The position numbers were made by a program, and so were the translations under genes. Positions 1 to 12,800 of a DNA stretch of 64,000 bases are shown here, one piece after another. Each line of letters opens with the position of its first letter. Within the stretch, counting starts at the first letter, position 1. This DNA is from Citrus sinensis (lineage: Eukaryota; Streptophyta; Magnoliopsida; Sapindales; Rutaceae), in assembly GCF_022201045.2 (NCBI RefSeq), contig NC_068557.1, positions 29,923,501 to 29,987,500 on the forward strand, in the 5' to 3' direction. Below the pieces are notes generated by a model that saw nothing but the letters and a program-made list of their open reading frames with translations, was not told where the DNA came from and did no database searches.

Positions 1-1685
1 CACGGCAGAATGTGAATACTTAATAGATCTTGCTAAACCTTATATGGTAAAGTCAACAGTTGTCGATAGCAAAACTGGTCAAAGCAAAGATAGCAGGTTT
101 GCATTTCCTTGTTGCTATCTCCATTTTTTTGTTTTTGGCACATTGGATTAAGTTGGGAGGAAAAGAAAAAAAGAGAATTAAACTTACGTTTTGGTTAACA
201 TATTTATTGAGGAACTTGATATGTCTTGTCTATAGGGTGCGTACAAGCTCTGGCACGTTTCTGAAAAGAGGACAAGATAGAATTATTAGGGGAATTGAGA
301 AGAGGATAGCAGACTTCACTTTTATTCCCATGGGTGAGTATCTGAAGTTCTAAAAGCTCCAGTTGAATTTCTTAGATGAAGGGTTTCTGAATTATGTCCT
401 GACTAGCTTTTCTTTGTTTGATATTGAAAGGTGCTTAATCTTTCTCAAGAAAAATTGATGTACCTTATGCTCATTCTTTTTAAAACATATTCTCTTGTTT
501 ATTTCTTAATAAATATGAAACTCAGATGCCTGCTTGCATGTGCTTATTTTGCCAACTTTTTGCCTTGTATTCTGTTTGCATAGATTTTACAGAGTTCCTA
601 TTTATGTTCATGATTTTTCTGGCTTTCCTTTCAATCAGTTTGTTTGTACAATGCACATCTCAACTCAAAAAAGCCTTTTCCAGAAATCTTGCATGCTCAT
701 CTAAATGCAATAATACATTGTTTTACTTACTTCTAACACAATACTTTTTGCTAAAGCGTGCTCACTTGCTTAAGTATAACTTTTTCTATTTTATTTTAGG
801 TTTCTTTGTTGCTGCTGCCTGCCCCTTTATTATTTTCGTTGCTCATCATTATGAGAGAAAACTGTGTAAATTTCTTTTTTACTGTAATTAGTTGCTTATC
901 AATTCAAGAAATCGAGGTCTATTCAATCTAACCTTACAATCTACAGAGCATGGAGAAGGAATTCAAGTCCTCCATTATGAAGTTGGACAGAAATATGATG
1001 CTCACTATGATTACTTCCTTGATGAGTTCAACACAAAGAATGGAGGCCAACGAATGGCTACTCTTCTTATGTATTTGTAAGAACTAATTGCCTCCGCCAA
1101 CATCTCAGGATATGCTCAACATGCACCTAAACTTTTGTTTAGCTGCATTTTCCATGGATATATGATGTTTGCCTTTCTGGCACTTTTTTTTTTTCCTACG
1201 GTTGTTTCAGGTCTGATGTTGAAGAAGGGGGTGAGACAGTGTTTCCTGCTGCCAATGCAAATTTTACTTCCGTGCGGTGGTGGAACGAGTTATCTGAATG
1301 CGGCAAACAAGGTCTCTCCGTAAAACCAAAAAGGGGTGATGCATTACTATTTTGGAGCATGAGACCTGATGCCACACTAGATCCTTCAAGTTTGCATGGT
1401 CGGTAATTGTGCATTTTTTCTGTTTGTCCATAGCTTTAACTGTAATTCAAAAGTGATGCAGCAATTTGTCTTCCATTTTAGAATGAAAAAATTGGCCTTT
1501 ATTTGTTATTTATATATTTATTTATTTTTTACTGAAAGTTTTAACAAACGGGTTTCAGTCTTTTAACATGGTGTACTAAATTAGATAAATTCAATTTATG
1601 TTTGATGCTAGGCGGTTGCCCTGTGATTAGAGGGAACAAATGGTCAGCTACAAAATGGATGCATGTTCACGAGTACAAAGCCTAA
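1..1685 (+). CDS. Prolyl 4-hydroxylase, C-terminal part (5' end outside window)
   Basis: This is a 2-oxoglutarate/Fe(II)-dependent prolyl 4-hydroxylase of the plant ER/Golgi type, which hydroxylates prolines in extensins and other wall glycoproteins. Five exons are visible: <1-96, 236-333, 947-1076, 1211-1398 and 1612-1685. All junctions are GT-AG and in phase, giving 194 codons plus TAA. The reading frame begins at base 2. Iron ligands are visible as H-Y-D in the stretch AHYDYF (exon 3) and as the distal His in SSLHGG (exons 4-5). The 2-oxoglutarate-binding Lys follows in GNKW. The diagnostic stretch SDVEEGGETVFP is intact, and the protein ends HEYKA as family members do. The N-terminal membrane anchor lies upstream of the window. 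No lesion is seen, so the gene is probably functional. Which paralogue it is cannot be decided. Confidence 0.93.
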
Positions 1686-3257
1686 GCAATAACATAAAGA
1701 GGTAAATGGTGAAAAAAATAGTTGAACTTTGTGAAACATGCATAAGGCATTATGTTTATGAAATTTAATATGCGTTGGCATGCATCTTTTTTGAGAACTT
1801 TGTGATATTTGTTGGTATGCATCTTGATACAATGGTATACAGCACATTTACCTGTTAAAATTTCGGATTCATGAGTTTGTGGCCTGCTTCTCTTCCTAAA
1901 CAAGTTCCTAATGCAGGCAAGGACTTCATGTTCTTGGCCGGTGCTTTGCCAAATTGGAATTGCTATGGCCAAATCACCATTTTATGGATAGCCAAAAAGA
2001 CCCAGCTAGGTGTTTTTGAAATCAATGACAATGATAAATTAGATGTGCTTGTAGGCACTGAAAATTAAGAATACAAAAGCTTGTCCTGTTTTTAGAATAA
2101 GATAGCTTTGGAGGCTTACAGAGTTTATACATGTGTTGAGTTTTCATTGATTCAACTTTCTGACGTTCTATTTCTTCCTTGCAGGACCTTAAGATGTCGA
2201 TATCTTGAATCCTTTTCACAGCCATTTATGGTCTGTTTTGTAGGATAAAAGCTATAGCTGTCAAGAAAAAAGTTGATGGGTGTTTGGGAAACACTGTCAA
2301 GTAAATTATAGCTAGGCCAAATTAATGTTGGAGTAGAACGCGATCATTATATTTAAAAAAGAAAAAAAGAAAAATAGCCGGCAGCCCAGCTGCAGGACAG
2401 GGCAGTTTGAAACAAACGGAGCCTTGGGTAGAAAGCTTTTTGTTCGGCCGCCATTTGATAAATAGAGTGAGGTTCAGATAAGTGATCTGGTATTTGTACT
2501 TTCACTAATAAATAGGAATGTGGGGATGTGGGGGACCTGTCTATGGTACAGATTCTGTAACAAACATCTCCCGTCATCCCACCATCCGATTTTCTATTGT
2601 TTAGTTTCTCACTCCACATCCAACGGCTGATGCTGCAGTCTGTACCTTACAGATTCTGTAAGCTAGTCGAGTCCGGATGTGGGTGGTGTCTTGATATACA
2701 TATGTAAACTAACGGTAAATTCTGAAATTCAAGATATATACAGATGCTTCGCTCGTGCTACGTGTGAAAGTGCGTGTGCTGTCAAGATTTTTATTTTATT
2801 TTTTATTTTATTGTTAAATACTTCTTTTAATTACTTTTTTTTTACCCGGTTTTTTGGTTATCGTATTGATTACAATTCAAAAATATAAATAACTTACCCT
2901 CGTTAGGGAGGTAACAAAAATAACTCATTTTTCGAGCGCACACTTTCCATGAGAAGCCTTATCCACGGAATCCTTGTTGCGAAGACAATCTTGCATTCAA
3001 ATGTGGATATACTCAAAATAATCATAATCATCAGGCCATTAATATCGTTTCAGCTGGAATAGCGTCTCTGTGCCAATTTCCCTGTTGCTGGCTTAAAATC
3101 TCAGCAGAAATCTGAAGGTAGCGAACATAATCAGTGTATCTTTTTCCACCCGTGTGTGGATGTGTGAACCTAGGTAACAAAACTTTTGTACACAATGCTA
3201 GCAGCTAGATATAGGCATACACAAAGGAGAAAACAGATGAGGCATACACAAAGTTTT
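1686..3257. other. 3' flank and spacer after the prolyl hydroxylase
   Basis: The first few hundred bases are probably 3' UTR. No coding exon was recognised. Two copies of a short palindromic motif built on ACAGATTCTGT lie at about 2546-2560 and 2650-2664, and a reverse-orientation version occurs near 58719. They may mark a dispersed repeat. Otherwise the spacer is ordinary AT-rich sequence. Confidence 0.5.
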
Positions 3258-4060
3258 CGGTGAGAGCTCAGCTAGGTGAGGTTCTGGGCTGAAGCAGCGA
3301 CGTGGCCATGTTCTTTGTCCCTCCATACATCTCACAACCTAATGGAGGAGTGACCTGATAATGGTTCGACCAACTTCGACAAACGTGCATCATAATTGGG
3401 GGACCATGTGAAATTTTCATCAACTCTAGCATCAGATAGTAATTACAAACATATAATTTCAAGGGGCTGAAATCCACAACCGCCATTAAGGCAAAATCAA
3501 CTGGAACAGGAAGAAAGAAAACCTCATGCTCATATATTGAAGTTGTCTATACCTCCCTAACTAGCTATAGATAGAGTCAACTGTTAAGACTATGCTACTT
3601 AATGCCAAACAGAGAAGGAGAAGGACCATGAGTCACCAGCTAGTGGCACGACGTCCCAGTACATGTTCATGTTTATGTGATCCAGGTATGGCAGCCACAC
3701 GAATCCTGTTGTTTTGATCACGGCCAATTGGAACTTCAATACAGCCAGAAGATTGAGAGGGCACTCCAGAGGTAAGAGTGATGATGTACACTCTGTGGAT
3801 AGCATGTAGCTTGAAATGTTCTGATAAATGAAAATGAGAATGCTAGTTCTGCCATTGACATGTAAAAATATTATCAAGATAAAAGAAAATGCATGTTAGC
3901 CTAATCGCTAATTCAGCCATCAGGAAAAACAAAGAAGTATCCTTAGGAAGTTTACTAGGTTTTGCTCCTTAAAGTGGTTACAGGGCGGAACAAGCAATCC
4001 ACTGGTGCCTTTGTCCAATTTGTACACAATCCCTGGGCGAACAGATGCTGCGGGTGTAAT
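3258..4060 (-). pseudogene. Remnant of an RluA-type RNA pseudouridine synthase (chloroplast type)
   Basis: Three collinear fragments on the minus strand match the RluA family, which converts uridine to pseudouridine in organellar rRNA. Fragment 1 (about 4060-3960) reads RPGIVYKLDKGTSGLLV, the catalytic motif normally written HRLDKGTSG; the Asp is kept, but the motif starts Tyr-Lys instead of His-Arg. Fragment 2 (about 3790-3615) reads IEVPIGRDQNNRIRVAAIPG, the segment that follows the catalytic motif in this family, then meets a stop after RRATSW. Fragment 3 (about 3345-3265) reads MYGGTKNMATSLLQPRTSPS, typical of the C-terminal part of plant RNA pseudouridine synthase 2, then stops. The linking sequence is not codable and the N-terminus is missing, so this is a dead copy. 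The assignment rests on remembered motifs. Confidence 0.62.
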
Positions 4061-5329
4061 TTAAAAAGAAAAAAAAAAAAGAAAAGAGAAAAAACTCTTC
4101 ATTATCATAAATATACTCTGCATCGGAAGAATTTCTTGATATGAAAATGCAAGTGGTGATGATTCATGAAGGCCATTTCACAAGTGTGCCAAACAACCTG
4201 TTAACGAACGGGGAATGTCGACCACGATTTTCAAAGCTTAAGAAGCAAAAAATAGCTTCAAGGAATGTTTGTTCTCCTGCTTAATTTCTGAAAGCACATC
4301 TAAAATATTCTGTAAACAAACGCCCGCATTTTCTTTGAAGCTAATATTTAAAATCATTCACGCGCTTCCACTCGGTAGCTAATGATTTTATTCCATATCA
4401 GCTAAAGTGTAAATTTGTACGGGTAATATTTGCTTAATAATTTTCTCAAATTTTAATAAAGTTTAAAATTTTGAACCAAATTGGTATTCATATATATATA
4501 TATATACACAGATAGAGAGAGAGAGAGAGAGTATGCAAATCATTCCATGTCTATTTTTCACGAAAATATCTAAATAATAGTAAATTAAAATCATACGAAT
4601 GCCCTTTGAACTGGCCCGGATACATCCTTGGCCACACCTGAACCACCTCCCAAAAGTTTCAAGTGAAATACTGAAATCGATGAAGCTAGTAGTGATTATA
4701 TTGTTTGTGGAATCAAGTGGGGGGATAGATGAACCTAGCGGTGATTATATGTATTCCAAGTACATGTAAACCGCAACTAAAAGGATCATTTGTAATTTAA
4801 AATAGATCATCTATCTCAATGTTATTCAGTGAGGTCCTGTTTCTAGTTGTCCGCCCAAGCCGTTTGGATGCTTTTCGTTGGCCGACTTTTTTTGGTTTCG
4901 GTTTCGGTTTCGGTATCGGTTTCTCTAATCAGTCGGTGCATTACATTCTAATCAGTCTCGTAGCAAATGTGTTGAACTACTTGTGCTGCTAAAAACTAAT
5001 TTCATGTTCTGTTCTGCTCTAATAATTTTCCTGTTTATTTTTGTACTTTAATTAGGTCACGACTGTCTAAATCATACACACCAGAAAGATCTTTCCCAAG
5101 AAATTCTCCGATACAGAAGTCTCAACAACAAGGAAAATTCGAAAAAGGATTAAAAACAAAAGGAAACTCTGGAAACATCCCAAAACTTTGAATATTAAAT
5201 ATGGGAAAATGATTCACTATTTATGTACAATTGACTAGCAACTCAACATGCAGGGATGAAAATGGAGTCAATCATATCATCAAGGATAGACCCAAATGAA
5301 TTTCAAAAAATAAAATAAAATTTGCAAGC
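4061..5329. other. Spacer with short simple repeats
   Basis: No gene was recognised. A compound microsatellite (TA then GA) lies at about 4492-4531. A hexamer run of GGTTTC units occupies about 4894-4923. The rest is AT-rich and without coding signal on either strand. Confidence 0.5.
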
Positions 5330-8030
5330 TCAGCGGACTGTATTAGACGGAGGGGTGGGTTGGCCCTGTTGAACAGACCATGGGGCGCGCCTGTTGTGGT
5401 CCTGAATATTATGCAATTACAAGGAGTCAGTAATTCACCACGAACACTAAGAATAATAATCAAGCCCATGTGTACTAATAAAAGAGTGTTTCAGATAAGT
5501 AATTTGTCTATGCACATCAGCAGATCAAATTTAAAACCTCTAGAGCATGCTTTACCATAATAATAGCTCTCGAGAACTATTTAATACGAAGTTGATAATA
5601 ACTAGAGTTTTAGCCTCTATAGTTGTACCTCGCAAACAACTTTTAGGTACTGAGTTCACTACTGTCTCAAGTATTTATGTGGATATTAAATGCAGAATTA
5701 TAGTTTCTTGAAAAATTATTGAAAGGATCATTCCCCCAAGCTCTGAACAACTATTCATCATCTCATTGAACAAATTTATGACATGGACCCAGGGCCCATC
5801 TTGGATACAATTCATTGTGGCACTCGTGACTTAGCTGGTGGGTAACGGTTTTCCACTTAAATGCCACCAGCTCTGCCTTCCTACTTAAGACATCCATCCC
5901 TAGTTGGTCTAATACTCAAATCTGGTTTGCTAGATCACACATACAGAGAAAGAGAGAGAGTCCACATACCCCAATTTCTGTCACAAAACAACATGAGGAA
6001 CACCTGACTGATGGAGCTCCATATGGATACATCAGCAACACTGCACAACTAGCACACTTAACTTGCCCCACCTGATGAGCTGAAATAAAGGACACGGTTA
6101 AAAAAAATTTAACCATCCTATCATACTGAAGATTGTAAAGAAAAGGACAAATTTTGCTAAATTGACAATATTTTCACCATTCAAAAAAAAAAAAAAATCG
6201 AAGAAAGTATATATTTTGTGAAGGTGGGAGGATTTCTCTTCACATTTAAAAATCAAATATTTAGTTATCATTATGTATAGTTGAAACATTGCCGCATCTA
6301 TGTGTGCAATGAATGATCACTGGTGTTTACGCTGTACCCTTACATGCGAGGTCATAGAATTTGGTAACACAAGGTTATTTCACCTAAGGTAGAGGTCCTT
6401 CAACACTGATGTGTCAAAACAAATTGTTTCATCTTCAAAAGGAACTGGTACAGAATTGAAGTTGCAAAAGAACAAGAAGAAGAGGGGTGGTTGAAGGGAG
6501 GTACAAGTAATAGTCAACAATGTGACATAAAATCATTTGAATACACTAGATGACTTCAGTGCCTCGTTCAATAAAATAAATAGTGGGAAAAGAATCACAA
6601 GGATCTTTTACTCCACTTAGGTGTATCTGCAATGATGTTGATGGGTTAAGCCAAAATATGCATTGAATTAGTTTTAATAAAGTCATAGCTACAACCCAGA
6701 ATTTCAGAGGTATTTAACTTTTGCCTTCGAAATAAATGTATTGCAATCCCCCTTCATACGCTACATGGTTAGCAAAGATCAAAAGATTCAAGGGCGTGGT
6801 AGAGTAGTAAGAGGAAAGAGATACAGCGATGATCCCAAACAATGAAATCTTTCTACTCTATTTATTCATTTATTCATACAGAAGAGAGTAAAAGGTGGGG
6901 GTTTTGGGGCTGTTCGGTATGGTTGGCAAAACAACATATAATAGTAAGAGAGGAAAGAACCTTCTAGCACAAAGTTGACAGTCTGACAACATGAACATTT
7001 AACATGTCTGGCTCCTCGTGGATACGCAAGCAGTCGGCGGCAGGAACCACAAACCATTTGAGCCATTTCTGTCCAAAATTACAGAACAGGCAAAGTTGTC
7101 GGAAGTTTAGCAAACCAAATAATGCTGTGAGATTATGCTTGCAAGCACGACAAATAATAGGAAAAATCACATTGAATGGAAAATAAATCAATAAGTCATA
7201 TAGATCCAGTAAAACCTTGATGGTAACAGGTTAAGGTCAGCCAAAATGACTCTTGAGACAGAGAATTCACTCTAGCTACACTCCACCATGTTGTCGTCAT
7301 TTGGCAACTACTATACCAATGTGACAAACAACAGCACTTTAAATGCGTGTAAGGATTAAAACTTTCACTGGTGATCATACTCAATGTGATAGGAGATATA
7401 ATTGAAGTCACGGAGAAAGGAATGTTGGCATGCCAATTGAACCCTCAAGTTGTACCACACAGGGCAAACATGAAAATATGCACCAAATACCTTGAATTCT
7501 TGCAATAGAAAAGCAAATCAAAGTTCAACTTAAAACACATATCTTATTCACACCTGTATTGACAACCTATGTATCATTGGATAAATTAGTTAATTAATAT
7601 TTCCATGAGAATATTTTTTGCAATATTTAACCATAAGTTCATTTTTTCCTTTTCTTCAGTTGACAATTTGATAATAATTTATGAAATAATTCATTTGATA
7701 ATTGCTCAGAAACAAAAGCCAAAACCCTTTAAACAAGCCAGAACCTCAAATGAAAGTAAACAACACTATACCTAAATGTTAACGGCTTCCGGCTGATGAT
7801 TCAATAAAAACATTTTTCTTCGGGGTATTTAAAAATAAAATACAAATTATATATAAATCTCACCAGTTCACATAAATACGCACATAAACAGAACTACATA
7901 ATGGGTATGGTAACTGACCGGAAGGTGAAGGCACCGGTAACGGCGGAGGAATGGGTTGCCACCCCGGCGGTGGCCCAGCTTCTTCATTTTCTTCTTGATT
8001 TTCCATAGATTCTTTTTCTCTGTTTTCCAT
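5330..8030 (-). CDS. LOL2: LSD1-type zinc-finger protein, LOL2-like
   Basis: This is a small plant regulator with two LSD1-type zinc fingers, a family linked to control of programmed cell death and defence. Four minus-strand exons close in phase: 8030-7919, 7068-6961, 6079-5970 and 5401-5330, giving 133 aa. The N-terminus is acidic and then proline-rich ([13 protein letters not shown]). Finger 1 is [22 protein letters not shown] in exon 2, and finger 2 is [22 protein letters not shown] in exon 3; each keeps the CxxC...CxxC zinc ligands. The last exon encodes a tail with [12 protein letters not shown], as in LOL proteins. Two fingers rather than three favour LOL2 over LOL1 or LSD1. The first ATG was chosen; a second in-frame ATG follows eight codons later. 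No damage is seen. Confidence 0.88.
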
Positions 8031-9829
8031 TTGAATCTGACTTCGATAGTAACTCTGAATGATGATGAAATGAAAATAACAACTAAATAGACCGCACCGT
8101 TAAAGGTTCTCTTCTAAGCGTTAATTTTATCGGACACCCAATTGTACTGACATTTATTGCATAATCCCCACAACTCCAAAAAGTCATCTACTACCACCCA
8201 ACCGTTAGATTTAATCCTTAACCGGATTGACCAAATAAACAGCCATGGCCATTTTTCTTTTTTTTTTCTTTTTTTCCCTGTTTCTGCCGGGGGTTCCTAC
8301 TTAGTCGGCATTCTTGGGCAATGACCATGGCATATGAGCTCTTCAAAAATCAGCTCCCAGGCATAAGGAATATTAACATGCAAACAATCATATATAAATC
8401 GATTAAAATATCTCAATTATTTCATGAGAAACAAAAATAATCACAATATGTAATATGAGATAAAACTGTGGTGCAACTGTGCCACAGTTGCACTGTAGTC
8501 TGATCTATATAATATGTATGTGTTTGCGGTAAATTTAGAATGATATTTTTCAACTGATAAATAAATGACACGTGGACAATTATAAGGGTAAAATAAGTAC
8601 AATACTTGGAGTAATATAAAAATGTCATTTGAAAGAATTAATTACATTAAATTAACTTAGAAATCAATGGTTAATGTTGTATACTTCAAAATATTTGTGA
8701 GAAAAAATAAAGTTAGTATAAAAAAAATATGCTTATCTTTCTTTTTTTTTAAATATAACACGTAAATCTAAAAATATTTTCTCTTTTTAACCTAAGGATG
8801 ACATCTAGTCCTAACTTTTATGCATTTCCCTTACCATATACATGTCTCATTCACCCATACAAATGCATGCTCTTTTTTTCTTTCATCTCCTTGCCTATTT
8901 TTCTCTTCTCTCCATCTTTTAGATCATCACCCATTTCTCCATTTTTGAAGGTTCTTTATATTCTCTATCTTCATCATCTTCTCCACCATATTATTACTCT
9001 CCTTATTTTCATTCACCATCTTCATCTTTATTAAGACCAAACATCTTTATATGGCTATCTAACTTATGCTATTCATCTATTCCAATTCATATACAACAAA
9101 TATGAAAAAAAAAAAAATTAAAGTTCATGGATTTCAAGTCTACAATAGTACGGTACAATGGACTCATAAATCATCACACCAAAGATAAATGTCTACTTAA
9201 TTTTGAAGATGCTATTCGTGCCCCATACTAGATTTTATAAAATAAACGAAACTATGATTTAAATGAACTATTGAGTGATGAAAGATATCTTAAAATTTCA
9301 TCACAATTTATGTGACATCTAATATGTCATTTATTTAGTAATTGATAATTTTTAATAACTTTAAATAAATTAATTGTAATATCTTACTATTTAATTGATG
9401 AATGACATATTATTTGCAATGTGTAGCATTACTCATATAAATTTTTTCTAAATAATGTAGCATTTACCATGTTATTTATTTATTAGTATTACGAAATTAT
9501 CTTATTATTAATAGTTTGGTCACCTATTACTTAACATGTAATGTTAATTTAGGTTATAAACTTACTTTGTATCCCAAGATCGATAATTATGAAATTAACA
9601 AATTAGTAATGAAGGATTTAGTTGATTGATTTGACGAACTTACAACTAGCTTGAGTTTTAGGAAACAGTAAGGACTTGATTGTAAATTAGCAACCAAAAT
9701 TTTAAAATAGAAGGGGTTGCACTTACACCGCCCTCTCCCGGCGAGCAGTCCCAGAATCCTTTCAAGAGCTCGTCTCGCTACATCAAAACTCTCTTATGGA
9801 GCTCTTCTCCTAGGTTTTGAATATTATAA
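8031..9829. other. AT-rich spacer
   Basis: No gene was recognised. It probably includes the LOL2-like promoter at its left end. A near-perfect small hairpin (GTGCAACTGTG facing its complement) sits at about 8472-8495. Pyrimidine-rich sequence runs over 8850-9030. The stretch at 9300-9480 holds diverged AT-rich repeats that resemble, in places, the sequence at 30110-30230. Confidence 0.45.
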
Positions 9830-12800
9830 AATGATGATGGAAGAAGAAAGTGATTCCGAATAGCAACAGCTTGAGGAGGACTGGAGGAGGATGAAGAGGA
9901 GGAGACTACACAGGAGGAGGCGTGGGCGGTTATTTCAGCTTATTTTGAAGAAAAGGGTTTGGTTAGGCAGCAACTAGATTCCTTTGATGAATTCAATCAG
10001 AACACTATGCAAGAAATCGTTGATGAATCCGCAGATATCGAGATTCGCCCAGAATCCCAACACAATCCCGGTCAACAATCTGATTTTGCTGAGGTTTTAC
10101 AATCATACACTATTTATGAAGAAGTTAATAAATGACTTGAGCTTCTACCTGAAGAAGAGGAAGCTATTATATGTACAAGCATTCTGTACATATTACGAGT
10201 GATAAAAATTACTCGAGTTTCCACCTGAAGAAGCTATAATGTGTACAAGCATTTCTTTTTTGTTAAAATTGTTATTAGCCTTAAAAAGTTAATTATTACA
10301 GAAAAATATAACTGCGTCCAATGAGTATTTTAATGAATTACAAATAGAAATTGAAACTTACTGACATTGGATTATGTGCAGACCATCTACAAGATCAGTT
10401 TTGGTTAAGATATATCTGAGCAAACCGATGATGACAGAATCAGATGGAGAGACTGCCACATTATTCCTAAAGGCTGCAAGATTGAGGAATTTAACATACT
10501 CTGCTCCTTTGTACGTGGATGTTACGAAGAGAGTTATTAAGAAAGGGCACGATGGTGAAGAAGTCACCTAAACCCAAGATTTCACTAAAGTTTTCATCGG
10601 AAAGGTGTGTAGTTTATTTATTTCTTCTTATTATTATTATTATTATTATTTTCTTTTTAATGATGGGATTGGTTTTATCTCTGAAAACTCACCAGTTAAT
10701 GCATTTCTAGGTTCCTATAATGCTTCGATCAAGTTATTGCACACTATATCAAAACTCACAGAAGGCTTTAACGGAGCTTGGGGAATGCCCATATGATGAA
10801 GGTGGATATTTTATTATCAATGGAAGTGAAAAAGTTCTGATTGCTCAGGAGAAGATGAGCACCAATCATGTCTATGTCTTCAAGAAAAGGCAGCCAAACA
10901 AGTACGCCTACGTGGCAGAAGTTTGTTCTATGGCAGAGTCCCAAAACAGGCCACCCAGCACGATTTTTGTGCCGATGCTTTCTCGGACTAGTGCCAAAGG
11001 GGTAATGATAACCCTTTTAGTGTTTGAAGATGGTTTTTTATTTTCTTTTACCAGTTATCTTTATTCTATTTTCCAGCTATCAAAGCAGCTATTAGTACCT
11101 CTCATTTACTGCATCTGCGACTTGACTTTGTTTCCATTCTATTTAATTTGTTGCAGGGCTCTTCGGGGCAGTACATTCATGCTACCCTTCCATACATTCG
11201 AACTGAAATTCCTATTATCATTTTGTTTCGGGCTTTGGGGTTTACAGCTGACGAAGATATATTAGAGCACATTTGCTATGACTTCCAAGATACTCAAATG
11301 ATGGAATTGCTTCGGCCTTCCCTGGAGGAAGCATTTTTCATTCAAAATCAACAGGTATCTACCTCTACTTCTGCCGTGAATTATTTCTTTAGAATGATTT
11401 GCCTGCTGTTACATATTTTTGATTGAGATGCTAATTTGTGCGAGAGAAGTTATATGCTTACTTTCTAGTGACATGGATAACCATCTGATATTCTATCCTC
11501 TGTATATGCCTTTCTCAGTCAACCTTCCTCCTTCCTTTATTCCTCCTCCACCCTCTTCTCATCTTAAACTCCACTATATATGGAAAATATTCTCTAGTGT
11601 GTGGGATATATGAATCCATATTAATTCTCTTTGCACCAATTTTTTCAATGAAATTTTATATTACAAATATCTCTTTGAGTTAAATTACAAAGCCATCCTC
11701 TTTTATATTCCCTACTTTTTGAAACTCTTTCTTTGTGTGATCAAGTGTCTACATTTGCTATTTATCTTTTTCCCATTCTATGTCTCTTTTGTTGGTCAAT
11801 GGACCCTCTTCTGTTTTGGCACAAGAATGTTATTTCATGAGAGCATTCAGTTTGATAACAGCAATCAACTGTGCATGCTGCACAAGTTGAAATTTCTCTC
11901 TTGGTTATCACTAAAATTAAGTTATTTCTCCACATAACAAGCTGAAACTCTTGTTCTTTCTATTAGTAGGTCCAAAGTTGCTTTTTATTCGCTGCTGAAC
12001 TAGTTTTTAAAGGCATGAATTTTTATATGTATTAGTTGCTTCATTGGGCTTTATAAGAATTCTCCTAGAATCCTTAGAGGAAATCTGCGTTATATTTGTC
12101 ATTTTTCTTGTTTGATTTGTGGTAATTCTTTTATTTTTTTTGGGCCAAATACACGCTGCCTCACTGCGATTTCATATTATATGGAAGCAAGTGTGTGAAT
12201 GAGAGAAGGAAAGGGGGTCATTTTTGGAATGTAAGAGGGTGTGTGAGTGTATAATCTGAATTGTTCTTTTAAATTAGTTTACTTGTTATCTAATTTTTTG
12301 TGCCTTCTCTGATATCAGTTGGCTTACTCTGTAAACTATTTAGGTGTTCTCTTCCATGAATGCAGTGAAGTTTGTATCGGACCAGTCTTGTTTCGTCTTC
12401 TTGTAGTTTTCTTTTTCTTTTTAATAGTTTCCTAGGGATCGTGGTTTCGGTGCTTGAACCTCTTTGAAACTGTAATGTTCCTCTCTTGTGTACTGCACTA
12501 GAGTACATTGGAAAAAGAGGAGCAACTGTTGGTGTGACTAGGGAAAAGATGATAAAGTACGTGCTAGCTCAGCAATATTATTTGGGTTTCAAATTCTATA
12601 TGTGAAGTTCTATCATGTTTAGGTGATTCTCCTTTCAGATACGCCAAAGAGATCCTTCAAAAGGAAATGCTTCCTCATGTTGGTACAGGAGACTTCTGTG
12701 AAACAAAGAAAGCTTACTATTTTGGGTTAGTTTGATGCTTCTATATGCTTTAGCATTGGGATCCCTTCTGAGTTGTTTTCATGGCTAAATCTTTCATTGT

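Noticed and set aside
10720-11265. 181-codon plus-strand ORF as a small intact gene
   Set aside because: It is NRPB2 block 3 running into its intron.
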